Made by a program: the position numbers and the translations under genes
Assembly (NCBI GenBank): GCA_963749875.1
Contig: CAVVOX010000002.1
Span: 496,001-560,000 of the forward strand
DNA length: 64,000 bases
Origin: JAHQVI01 sp963749875
GTDB taxonomy: Bacteria; Pseudomonadota; Alphaproteobacteria; Rhizobiales; Rhodomicrobiaceae
Direction: 5' to 3'
Shown: positions 44,755 to 52,973 of the stretch, piece after piece
Layout: every line of letters starts with the position of its first letter
Position numbering within the stretch: position 1 is the stretch's first letter
Notes under the pieces: generated by a model
Told to the model about the DNA's origin: nothing
Database searches by the model: none
Seen by the model: the letters and a program-made list of their open reading frames with translations, nothing else

Positions 44755-45775
44755 GCACATTGCTGGCTGTCGGACTCGGCTATTCGGCAAAGGTAATCGC
44801 GGCGCGGTTGAAAAGTGACCGCAGCCAGCTCCCCTCACCCACCCGCCGTCGGCGGGAGCCCTCTCCCGCGAGGGGAGAGGGCGGACTTGCCGCGAGCTCG
44901 GAGCTCAGCCCTCTCCCCTGGCGGGAGAGGGCGACGCGCAGCGCCGGGTGAGGGGGAGAACCGCTGGCGGATCATCGGCACATCGCGCAGTGCAGAGGGC
45001 GTGGCGAAAATCGAGGCCCTGGGTTATGAGGCAGTGTTGTTCGGTGGCGAAGCGCCGTCACCCGAACTGGCTCAGGCCATCGGCGAAGCGACGCATCTGC
45101 TGCATTCCGCGCCTCCGTCGGCCGAGGGCGATCCGTTGCTCATTCATCACGAAGCCGATCTTGCCGCCGCCGCCAATCTCCGATGGATCGGCTATCTCTC
45201 GACGATCGGCGTCTATGGCGATCATCAGGGCGGGTGGGTCGATGAAACGACGCCGCCTCATCCGTCCTCGGAGCGCAGCAAGCGGCGATGGGAAGCGGAG
45301 CAGGCGTGGCAGGCATTTCGCGCGCTCCCGTGGCATCACGCTTCAGATCTTCCGGCTTGCCGGCATATACGGTCCCGGCCGCAATACGATCGAGCGTCTC
45401 ATTGCCGGCACGGAGAAACGCATCGACAAGCCTGGCCAAGTGTTCAACCGCATCCATGTGCGAGGACATCGCCGCGACTGTGCTGGCCGGCATCAGGGCG
45501 GGCGACGAAAGCGGCATCTTCAACGTCACCGATGACGAGCCCGCGCCGCCGCAGGACGTCGTCGACTTATGCGGCGCCGAGCTGCTCGGCATCGAGCCGC
45601 CGCCGCTGGTGCCGTGGGAGGAGGCGGAGAGGAAAATGACGCCGATGGCGCGGAGTTTTTATCGGAGACGAAGCGCGTGCGGAATGGGCGGATTAAGGAG
45701 GAGTTGGGGGTGGTGTTGGCGTATCCGACTTATCGGGAGGGGTTGGGGGCATTTGCGGAAGGGTTAGTGGGTTGA
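44751..45775 (+). pseudogene. NAD(P)-dependent epimerase (SDR) gene disrupted by a repeat and frameshifts
   Basis: The start MSTLLAVGLGYSAKVIAARL follows queG with an ATGA overlap. After 21 codons repeat R5 (44816-44952) interrupts it. The gene resumes with WRIIGTSRSAEGV, YLSTIGVYGDHQGGWVDE, then after a +1 step IFRLAGIYGPGRNTIERL, after another +1 VEDIAATVLAGI-like EDIAATVLAG, NVTDDEPAPPQDVV, and after a -1 step SETKRVRNGRIKEELG. At least three indels plus an insertion: very likely non-functional. Gene order epimerase after queG is common in relatives. Confidence 0.82.
44816..44952 (+). repeat. dispersed repeat R5, copy 1 (inside the epimerase gene)
   Basis: The outer arms are CCCCTCACCCACCCG and GCCGGGTGAGGGGG. 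The inner arms are GGGAGCCCTCTCCCGC, GGGGAGAGGGCGG and CCCTCTCCCCTGGCGGGAGA. The second copy, itself interrupted by R4, lies at 54063-54217. CTCTCCC/GGGAGAG repeats like this are very common in proteobacterial intergenic DNA; position inside a gene is unusual. Confidence 0.85.
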
Positions 45776-45859
45776 GGGGTTGCTAATGCTGGACTTCAGA
45801 GCCGGACCGATTTACCCTCAATCCGATCCATCAAATCTCGGACCTTTACAACCAAGCAA

Positions 45860-47234
45860 TTACGGGCGGTAGGGCATTCCCAGGATCTTTAGTCTCATGA
45901 CGGAGCTCGGAGCAGGATCCGGTTGTGGACCCGTCCCCGGAAGGATGCCACCTGGGCGATCAGTTCCACCGAGTTTGAGTTCGTCGCAAGGGCATACCCC
46001 CTTCTCAGATTTGCAAAGCACCAATTTGCATAATTCCCCCATCGCCTTGCCGTCAGGATCAATATTTTTTTCCAGATCATCCTTACAATTGCATTCCCGT
46101 CCTGGTAGGGTATAAAAGTCCGTACACCGGGTGAATGCTCTGGCAATCGTTCTGGGTAACGATCTTGTTTTCACCGGAAACGCCAATTGCTTCCAATAAA
46201 CACTGATTAAGTTGGGCAATCTCAGGCTTAAGTGCTCCGACGGTCTGCGGGTCCGGCATTAGAATCCTCGGGTCTGGTTCAAACTTCGACCGCTCTTCTT
46301 CCTTGGCATTTTTTCCGTCACCTTCGAGAATAGCGATACATTCCCGAATATCGAGGAGCCTTTGATCTTCAATCGAGCAGTTGTCGGCGCATGTGTCCTG
46401 TTCCGGGCCGCATCTCTGATTGGCTGGTGACGGGGACTGGCTCTGAGTTCCTTGGGATGGATCGTCGTCGTCTGATTGACCGCCACCATTTGTCTGAGCA
46501 TTTTTCGCAGGAGGATATTTGATGGTATCGGATGAAGCATTGCCATCTGTATCAAATGTAACCGTCGTCACAGTTTGAGTTCCATCAGATGCGTCATTTT
46601 GAATTATTATAGAAGAAATTGTTCCATCTTTATTGTATCGCGTGCTTATGTAAAGCCGTGACGAGACATTGCCGTTATTATCTTTAACGGTAACTTCGGT
46701 CCACCTTTGAATTATCGTTCCATCTGGCGCTCTTAATATATGAGAGTTTGGGGGGTTAAAACCGGCAGCGCCTTGCGAAAGATTACAGCGTCGCCTGACA
46801 GCAATCTCTTCCCTCGTAGGAAGGCTTTCCTCCAGATCAAGGATACCGAAAACCTTTCGTTGCTCCGCAATACCTTTGTCGATAATGCAGCTTGTGAAAC
46901 GCCGGTTGCGGTCGCCGAATTCTGACTGGCACTGCTTGATTTTCGAACGGGCAGGCGAATCCAATAGCGCTTTCTTCTGATCGCGCTTCCTGTCGCATAA
47001 CTGCGTTATCTCATTGATGGGCTTACCGTTCAGTTTGAGTTCGGCTGAATCACCTTCCACAGCCAAGCAGTCTTTCAGGCAATAAGGGATGCCGGGCTCG
47101 ATGCCTTTCACGGGAACGATTTGTACGTCGACGATTTTGCAACGACCCGAAGCAAGCGCACTTGATGTCAAGATGTCGGAAAGCTGGCGAATATTCTCCA
47201 AATCAAGCCTTCGCAAGCCGTAGTCGCTTGTCAC
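45860..47234 (-). CDS. unknown Cys-rich protein, possible frame break near the 3' end
   Basis: One frame runs from GTG 47234 (overlapping the upstream gene as GTGA) to a stop at 46083 (383 residues). Its last part overlaps a second frame continuing to 45860 with a dense cysteine pattern (RECNCKDDLE, LCKLVLCKSEKGVCPCDELK). A one-base shift near 46130-46145 would fuse both into about 450 residues. Features: a Cys-rich start (YCLKDCLAV, QLCDRKRDQKK), a Thr/Asn/Asp-rich middle with DGT/NGN beta-type repeats, a linker (GGGQSDDDDPSQGTQSQSPS) and CGPEQDTCADNC. The composition suggests an exported or cell-surface protein. Base composition is AT-richer than its neighbours, suggesting transfer. No homologue recognised. 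Confidence 0.55.
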
Positions 47235-47642
47235 CCAAAAGCCAATTTCGCTTGCAATAGACGGGCTTTTGACTGAGGCAGACTAATCTTAGCCAACTGA
47301 ACATAAAGCCACGGATAGAGAACGTATCTCAATCGCGCGCTTCCCAAGTCGAACAGAAGCAGAACCACAGGTGCAAGCGTTTGATCTGCAAACTGCTTTG
47401 CATCATCTGGAAACTTCGATAAAGACTCGTGTTTAAGGGTGAATTGAAGCGACATTAGAATGTCGCGAAAGCGGGCAGCGCTAACACACTTCAGCTGGAC
47501 ATGAATTTGGCTCAAAATCCGTGCCGCTAAAGGCATATTTCCGTCTTGCACGGTGCCGAAATAGGTCTTCAGGATGCCATCTGACAATCTATACGGGCAG
47601 CGAGCATCGAATCCGCTGAGGCCTGACTTTGTTTTCGCGTTA

Positions 47643-48539
47643 GAGTCCGTTTGAGAAATCCCTCAATGGCTGATCCTTCGCAGTAGGAGACTTCCCATGG
47701 CGACATGGATCATGGCCTCGGAGACGTCGATGCGTTGTTCGTAGTCGCGTATGAGACGCCGCCATCGGGTCATCCAGGCAAAGGTGCGCTCGACGACCCA
47801 GCGCCGGGGCAGAACTTCGAAGCCTTTTTGCCCTTCCATCCTGCGAACGATTTCGACAACGAAGTCGAGGAAGACGGCCTTGTCCATAAGCTGGGTACGG
47901 TTATAGCCGCCATCGGCGAACAGATGCTTGAGCCATGGCCAGCGCTTGCGGATGGCGTCGAGGATCATCTGCGCCCCGGCGCTGTCGGAGATGTCGGCGG
48001 GCGTAAGGTTCACCAGCAGGAGCCGTCCGTCCGTATCGACCGCGATATGGCGCTTGCGTCCCACGATCCGCTTGCCGCCGTCGAAGCCCCTTTCCTGCGC
48101 CGCCGGAGCCTTGACAGTCTGGCTGTCGAGCACGCCACCCTCGGGACTTGCCTCACGCCCCGCACGCTCCCGGTCAAGCATCAAGGCGACATCATGGATC
48201 GTCCTGAACAGCATGAGCCGGACAAACCGCCGGAACCACCAGTAAACGGTCTGCCAAGGCGGAAAATCCTTCGGCAGCATCCGCCAGCCGCCACCGGAGC
48301 GCGCCATGTAGCGAATGGCGTTGAGGATCTCGCGCAAATCCACGCCCGGCTTGCGCCCGCGCCGCCGCGGCGCCGGCAACAAAGGCGCGATCCGCGCCCA
48401 TTCCGCATCAGTCAAATCCGTGGGATAGCGCTTCGTGCGCCGCTCAATCTCGGCCATCCGGCCCCGCGTCTCTCGTGTCCACATAAATATCGTGAATCAC
48501 AAACGCGCTGATTCGCAAACTGCATTCTCAAACGGTCAC
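47643..48539 (-). mobile_element. complete IS5-family element (IS1031-like), 897 bases
   Basis: The terminal inverted repeats GAGTCCGTTTGAGAA (47643-47657) and the complement GTGACCGTTTGAGAA (48525-48539) match at 13 of 15. A 3-base target duplication TTA flanks them (47640-47642, 48540-48542), as expected for the IS1031 group (TNA). One transposase gene fills the element. It interrupts a secreted-protein gene. Both ends and the frame are intact, so it may be active and recent. Confidence 0.93.
47663..48457 (-). CDS. IS5-family transposase
   Basis: This transposase of about 264 residues has the N-terminal DLTDAEWARIAPLLP helix-turn-helix block and a DDE domain with LDSQTVKA (D), FADGGYNR (D) and WVVERTFAWMTRWRRL (E). 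The start MAEIERRTK (48457) fits family N-termini; an upstream ATG at 48484 is possible. Complete frame without the internal shift seen in the element at the left edge, so it belongs to a different IS5 subgroup. Confidence 0.92.
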   Translation of the reverse strand: MAEIERRTKRYPTDLTDAEWARIAPLLPAPRRRGRKPGVDLREILNAIRYMARSGGGWRMLPKDFPPWQTVYWWFRRFVRLMLFRTIHDVALMLDRERAGREASPEGGVLDSQTVKAPAAQERGFDGGKRIVGRKRHIAVDTDGRLLLVNLTPADISDSAGAQMILDAIRKRWPWLKHLFADGGYNRTQLMDKAVFLDFVVEIVRRMEGQKGFEVLPRRWVVERTFAWMTRWRRLIRDYEQRIDVSEAMIHVAMGSLLLRRISH

Positions 48540-48724
48540 TTAGAACTGGGCGATTGGCCAAGATTTCGGGCAAAATTATCGTTTATCTCCTTCAAAAGAG
48601 TAGGAGCTTCAGCGGGTGCAGCTGTTTTCGCGAAAGCCCACCCTGTGCTCAATATTAAGATCGAGCACATTGCAACGGAGAAAACTGCCGATCGCCACCA
48701 AAGCATTACGTTTGTCCGATCCAT

Positions 48725-49012
48725 ACTCCCCGAAATTTACTGCAGACATAATACTCAATGGGTCTGCTGGCAACGTTCGCAAGAAAATGATATCAAAATA
48801 GAGTTTCACCCGCAACACATGCTGCGATGATGCTAGTCACCAACTTAGAACCCGACGCTCCCTAGCGACGAAAGTCCAGTTGCGACCCAACGCCTAATAC
48901 TGGAACGAGCGGATGTCTGCTCACACCGCTTATCAGACATTAAGCGGTGCGGCCAAAATGCTTCCTCGATTCAACTTCAGAAAAGAAATCTAACCCCGGG
49001 CCCTCAACCTGC
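48725..49012. other. intergenic region upstream of the split secreted gene
   Basis: 288 bases; contains the probable promoter of the split gene on the minus strand. AT-richer than the flanking hydrolase gene. No gene or repeat recognised. Confidence 0.35.
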
Positions 49013-49797
49013 TCACACTTCCACAAATTCCGCCACCATCCCCCGCAGCACCGCCAAATCCCCCTCCCGCGACAGCCGGTGCTCGCCATCCTTGATCAGC
49101 GTCAGCCGGACATCCTCCCCGCCGAGCAGATCGACGAGCTTCAGCGCGTGTTTCCACGGCACGTCGGGGTCGCGCAGACCCTGAAGGATGCGAACCGGAC
49201 AGCCGGGATCGAAATGCGTGCCCGCGAAGAGATGATTGCGGCCTTCCTCGATCAGGGCGCGCGTCAGCGCATAGGGCTCGCCATATTCGGAGGGCTGATA
49301 ATAGACGCCCTCGCGCTCCAGCACGTCTTTGACTTTGGGCGTAAACTGCTTCCACATCAGCTCCTCGGTCATGTCCCAGGCCGGCGCGATCAGCACCATG
49401 CCCGCAAGCCGGTCGCCCTCACCGCGCTCGACCAGCGCCCGCGCCAGAAGCAGCGCGATCCAGCCGCCCATGCTGGAGCCGATGAGAATTTGTTTCCCGC
49501 TTGTCAGCCGGTCGAAACAGGTGAGCAACTCGGTCAGCCAGTCGCCGATGGTGAAGTCCTCGATCGGGCCGGTCGATTGGCCGTGGCCGGAATAGTCGAA
49601 GCGCAGATAGGCGGCGCCGGTTCTCTCGGCGAAATCCGCCAGCGCGCTCGCCTTCGTGCTCACCATGTCGGATTTGAAGCCCGAAAGCCAGACGAGGCCC
49701 GGCGCATCGGCGCGGCGGCCGGTGATTGCAGATAGGCGATCTTGCGGGGCGGGCGGCCTTCGGCCGTAACATCAAGGAATTGCGTGGCGTGGCTCAT
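49013..49797 (-). pseudogene. alpha/beta hydrolase, one frame break
   Basis: The start MSHATQFLDVTAEGRPPRKIA (49797) runs to about 49705, where one base appears missing. The other frame continues with DAPGLVWLSGFKSDM, FDYSGHGQS, the nucleophile elbow IGSSMGGWIA and the catalytic histidine in KDGEHRLS, to 49013. This is a serine hydrolase of the BD-FAE/serine-aminopeptidase type; substrate unknown. All catalytic residues remain, so restoring one base would give an intact protein of about 260 residues. Divergent to the glycosyltransferase. Confidence 0.8.
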
Positions 49798-49859
49798 CTC
49801 TCTATTAGCTTTGTGATCGTGTTTGAGCTTCCGGGCAATCTGCCACGGAGCCGCCTCCA

Positions 49860-51137
49860 ATGCCAACGCCCAAACCGTGGCCGATTCTCATGCCGCACAA
49901 TCCCGTCATTCTGCAGGTGATCCCGGCGCTCGAAACGGGCGGGGCGGAGCGCACGGTTATCGAGGTGGCCGAGGCGATCGTGAAGGCGGGAGGGACGGCG
50001 CTGGTCGCCAGCGAAGGCGGGCGTCTGGAAAACGAGCTGGTAAAAGTCGGCGGCGAAATCATCCATTTGGCCGCGGGGACGAAGAATCCGGCCAGAATGC
50101 TCGCCAATGCGCAACGGCTCCGCAGGATCATCGAGCGTCGCAATGTCGATCTCGTCCATGCGCGAAGCCGCGCTCCGGCCTGGAGCGCATGGCTTGCCGC
50201 GAGCCGGTTGAATAAGCCGTTCGTCACCACATATCACGGCATCTATAATCAGAAGGGCCGCATCAAGGGCTGGTATAATTCGATCATGGCGCGCGGCGAT
50301 CTGGTGATCGCGAACTCGCATTACACCGCCGGCATCCTCAAGCAACGGCACGGCACGCCGGATGATAGGGTGCGCGTCATTCCCCGCGGTGTCGACCTGG
50401 AGCGCTTCTCGCCAGCGGCGGTCTCGCCCGAACGCGTCGCGGCGCTTCGCGAAAGATGGGGTGTCCCGAGCGAGGCGCAGCTCGTCGTTCAAGCCGCCCG
50501 GCTCACACGCTGGAAAGGCCAGCTCGTCACCATCGGCGCCGCGGCGCGCATTCTGGAAAAGCCGGACTTTCGGGATGTCGTCTTCATTCTTGCCGGCGAC
50601 GATCAGGGCCGCGCGGCCTATCGCGATGAACTGGCGAACCGTATCGCCGCGCTCGGGCTGACGGAGCGCATCCTGTTGCCCGGCCATTGCGACGACATGC
50701 CGGCGGCCTTCGCGGCGGCTGTGCTCGCGATCGTGCCATCGATCGAGCCGGAGGCTTTCGGACGCATTTCGATCGAGGCGCAGGCGATGGGGTGTCCGGT
50801 GATCGTCAGCGAGATCGGCGCGCTTCCGGAGACGATCGCCGCAGCTTCGACGACCGGCAGTGGAACGCCGGGAACCGGATGGATGTTTCCCGCCGGCGAC
50901 GAGGGCGCGCTGGCCCGGCAAATCGAGGCGGCGCTGACGCTGCCGGCGGCGCAGATCGATGCGATGGCAGAGGCGGCGCGGCGCCGGGTCGCCGCTTTGT
51001 ATTCGAAGCAAGCGCTCCAGCGCCAAACGTTATTGGTCTATGATAACTTGCTGGATAGTGCGCTTGCACCCGGCTTTGACCGCAACTTGTCGGCAAATGA
51101 GGCATCTCCGCCATCATTCGACAGAATTTCGGTCTAG
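49860..51137 (+). CDS. GT4-family glycosyltransferase
   Basis: This 425-residue protein has two Rossmann domains: an N-terminal ILQVIPALETGGAERTVIEVA acceptor-side motif, VTTYHGIYNQKG, then VVQAARLTRWKGQ, the donor-binding PSIEPEAFGRISIEAQAMGCPVI (E-x7-E motif) and a long C-terminal helix. It probably transfers a sugar from a nucleotide-sugar in cell-envelope polysaccharide or lipopolysaccharide synthesis; acceptor unknown. Start: ATG at 49860 after GGAG, or 49890. It precedes the infC operon on the same strand. Confidence 0.92.
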   Translation: MPTPKPWPILMPHNPVILQVIPALETGGAERTVIEVAEAIVKAGGTALVASEGGRLENELVKVGGEIIHLAAGTKNPARMLANAQRLRRIIERRNVDLVHARSRAPAWSAWLAASRLNKPFVTTYHGIYNQKGRIKGWYNSIMARGDLVIANSHYTAGILKQRHGTPDDRVRVIPRGVDLERFSPAAVSPERVAALRERWGVPSEAQLVVQAARLTRWKGQLVTIGAAARILEKPDFRDVVFILAGDDQGRAAYRDELANRIAALGLTERILLPGHCDDMPAAFAAAVLAIVPSIEPEAFGRISIEAQAMGCPVIVSEIGALPETIAAASTTGSGTPGTGWMFPAGDEGALARQIEAALTLPAAQIDAMAEAARRRVAALYSKQALQRQTLLVYDNLLDSALAPGFDRNLSANEASPPSFDRISV

Positions 51138-51283
51138 TATATTTGTGAAATCCGCAATTCTCTTGACTTGCCTGGAAAGAATATTGATCCTATTTCTTCA
51201 ATTCAAATCAACTCACCGGATGGTGCCTATGGGAGCGGGTTCGGTGTGATTGGTTTTGTGGGAACAACGAAGGAGACATAACC

Positions 51284-51814
51284 ATTCGCAGACCGTTTAA
51301 GAGCGAGCCAACAAAGGATGGTCCGCGCATCAATGACGCAATCGCCGCCCGGGAAGTCCAGCTCATTGACGAGTTGGGGCAGAATCACGGGCTTATCGCA
51401 AAGCAGGATGCCATAGCGCGCGCCGAGGAAGCGGGACTTGACCTTGTCGAGGTCGGAAATTCAAATCCGCCCGTCGCCAAGATCATGGACTTCGGCAAGT
51501 ACAAATATCAGACGCAAAAGAAAGCGTCCGAGGCGCGTAAAAAGCAGAAGACCGTTGAGGTCAAGGAAATCAAGCTGCGCCCGAACATCGACACGCACGA
51601 CTATGACGTCAAGTTCCGGGCGATGAAGCGCTTCTTCGACGAAGGCGATAAAGTCAAGGTCACCTTGCGGTTCCGTGGCCGGGAAATGGCCCACCAGGAA
51701 CTGGGAATGCAGCTTTTGCAGCGTGTGAAGGAACAGGCGGAGAGTTTTGCCAAGGTCGAAGTCGAGCCGAGGCTCGAAGGGCGACAAATGATCATGATCC
51801 TCGCCCCCCGCTGA
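51284..51814 (+). CDS. infC: translation initiation factor IF-3, ATT start
   Basis: This 176-residue factor binds the 30S subunit and checks initiation codons. The N-domain (RRPFKSEPTKDGPRINDAI) and C-domain (VEVKEIKLRPNIDTHDYDVK, VKVTLRFRGREMAHQELG) are complete. No ATG, GTG or TTG lies at the proper start; AAGGAG is followed, eight bases on, by ATT at 51284, in frame with the conserved RRPFK beginning. A rare AUU start allows IF-3 to repress its own translation, as known for E. coli infC. Programs restricted to common starts would begin falsely at 51374. First gene of infC-rpmI-rplT-pheST. Confidence 0.95.
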   Translation: MRRPFKSEPTKDGPRINDAIAAREVQLIDELGQNHGLIAKQDAIARAEEAGLDLVEVGNSNPPVAKIMDFGKYKYQTQKKASEARKKQKTVEVKEIKLRPNIDTHDYDVKFRAMKRFFDEGDKVKVTLRFRGREMAHQELGMQLLQRVKEQAESFAKVEVEPRLEGRQMIMILAPR

Positions 51815-51831
51815 GGCCGGACGGCTGTCAC

Positions 51832-51868
51832 AAAAAAAACGCCGAGCCTCTATCGTGAAGCCCGGCGC
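51832..51868 (-). terminator. minus-strand terminator in the infC-rpmI gap
   Basis: Read on the minus strand, GCCGGGC pairs fully with GCTCGGC (one G-U) over a 12-base loop and is followed by C, G and T8. On the plus strand the stem has a mismatch and lacks a T tail, so the orientation is minus. No minus-strand protein gene precedes it; see the structured region 51870-52010. Confidence 0.6.
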
Positions 51869-52239
51869 TTGAGACCGCAATAACGATGTTGCCGATGCTG
51901 CCACCCCGATCGCCAGATGTTCGGATAAGGCGATCGTCTGAGCAACAAGGTGACCATGAAACGACCCGGCACCCCAGCGTGCCGGTCACTTCTATTGAGA
52001 TCACCCTTTCCCCTCTTACCACAAAATGAACATTTCGTAAGGCGGAAATCGTATATTAGCGTATTGAAGGTCACATACAGCCCACTTGCGCGGCCGTGTA
52101 TTTGCACGTAAGTTGCCTCGCGCAGAGCCGCCCGGCGAAAAGGGCATGCCGTGGCGGCCTCGAAACGCTTCTCAGTTGAGCGAGAAATATGATCGCCCGG
52201 TGAATGCTGCCGGGCCAGTTCATTTTGAAAGGAAGCAAA
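51869..52239. other. structured intergenic region between infC and rpmI
   Basis: It contains a nested inverted repeat around 51950-51990 (GTGACC...GGTCAC enclosing CCGGCAC...GTGCCGG) and, directly before rpmI, the hairpin GCCCGG/CCGGGC at 52195-52215. It could hold a small RNA read leftwards to the terminator at 51832, an L20-type leader for rpmI-rplT, or both. No protein gene is apparent. Confidence 0.45.
52195..52215 (+). promoter_or_regulatory. hairpin in the rpmI leader
   Basis: GCCCGG and CCGGGC flank a 9-base loop 15 bases upstream of the AAAGGAAG ribosome site of rpmI. A stem this close to the initiation region could be the target for autoregulation by L20, which represses the rpmI-rplT operon in other bacteria. 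Only the hairpin is seen; the function is inferred. Confidence 0.4.
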
Positions 52240-52443
52240 ATGCCCAAACTGAAAACCAAGAGCGGTGTCAAAAAGCGCTTCAAGGTGACGGCGACCGGAA
52301 AGGTGAAGTTCACCCAGGCGGGCAAGCGGCACGGCATGATCAAACGGACGAAGAAGTTTATCCGGCAGGCGCGCGGCACGGCCGTGCTCAGCGAGCCGGA
52401 TACGAAGATCGTCAAGCAGTTCATGCCCTATGACCTCACCTGA
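52240..52443 (+). CDS. rpmI: 50S ribosomal protein L35
   Basis: This 67-residue, very basic protein starts MPKLKTKSGVKKRFKVTATG, the L35 signature, and includes GKRHGMIKRTKKFIRQARG. AAAGGAAG is properly spaced before the ATG; the open frame to 52204 is not used. It is followed 52 bases later by rplT in the conserved infC-rpmI-rplT order. Structural component of the large ribosomal subunit. Confidence 0.97.
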   Translation: MPKLKTKSGVKKRFKVTATGKVKFTQAGKRHGMIKRTKKFIRQARGTAVLSEPDTKIVKQFMPYDLT

Positions 52444-52495
52444 TCGCGCTGCCTGAACCCACATTTCCTTTGCCTTTCTCTGAAGGAGCACCGCC

Positions 52496-52858
52496 ATGTC
52501 GAGAGTGAAACGGGGCGTCACCACCCATGCTCGCCACAAGAAAGTTCTGAAAGCCGCCAAGGGCTATTACGGTCGGCGCAAGAACACCATCCGCGTCGCA
52601 CGCCAGGCCGTCGAGAAGGCCGGCCAATATGCCTATCGCGACCGCCGGACCAAGAAGCGCAATTTCCGCGCGCTCTGGATTCAGCGCATCAACGCCGCCG
52701 CGCGTGAGCTGGGCCTCACCTATGGCCGATTTATTGACGGCCTGAACAAGGCCGGCATCGAGGTCGACCGTAAGATCCTGGCCGATCTCGCTGTGCGTGA
52801 ACCGGAGGCTTTCAAGGCTCTGGTCGAGCGGGCCCAGGCGGCAGTCAAATCTGCCTGA
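52496..52858 (+). CDS. rplT: 50S ribosomal protein L20
   Basis: This 120-residue protein shows the full L20 pattern: SRVKRGVTTHARHKKVLKAA, GYYGRRKNTIRVARQAVEKA, AYRDRRTKKRNFRALWIQRI. It is needed for assembly of the large subunit and, in other bacteria, represses its own operon. GAAGGAG lies before the ATG. Next gene pheS. Confidence 0.98.
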   Translation: MSRVKRGVTTHARHKKVLKAAKGYYGRRKNTIRVARQAVEKAGQYAYRDRRTKKRNFRALWIQRINAAARELGLTYGRFIDGLNKAGIEVDRKILADLAVREPEAFKALVERAQAAVKSA

Positions 52859-52973
52859 TCGGCCCATTTGCTGGCGCCGGCGTCCTTGCTAAATCATACG
52901 GGCGCTGCGTGTTCGCCTCTTGAAGGAGCATTCGGGTCGCTTCTTTGGGACGGCAAATCCATTGGAGAGGCTC

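Larger units (their letters stand above)
47231..48724 (-). pseudogene. secreted protein gene split by an IS5-family element
   Basis: The N-terminal part (48724-48543) encodes a signal peptide (AVFSVAMCSILILSTGWAFA) and LLKEINDNFARNLGQSPS. The C-terminal part (47642-47231) encodes CPYRLSDGILKTYFGTVQDG, LAARILSQIHVQLKCVSAAR and LLQAKLAFG. Removing the IS (897 bases) and one TTA copy joins them in frame through TCT-AAC, giving a protein of about 198 residues. The GTGA overlap couples it to the Cys-rich gene. No family recognised; the helical repeats and export signal suggest a periplasmic partner of that protein. An open frame starting at TTG 47587 is only the severed 3' part. Confidence 0.8.

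Noticed and set aside
44816..44952. CRISPR-like array suspected from repeated CTCTCCC blocks
   Set aside because: The blocks are inverted arms of one palindromic repeat, not direct repeats with unique spacers. No CRISPR array is visible in the window.
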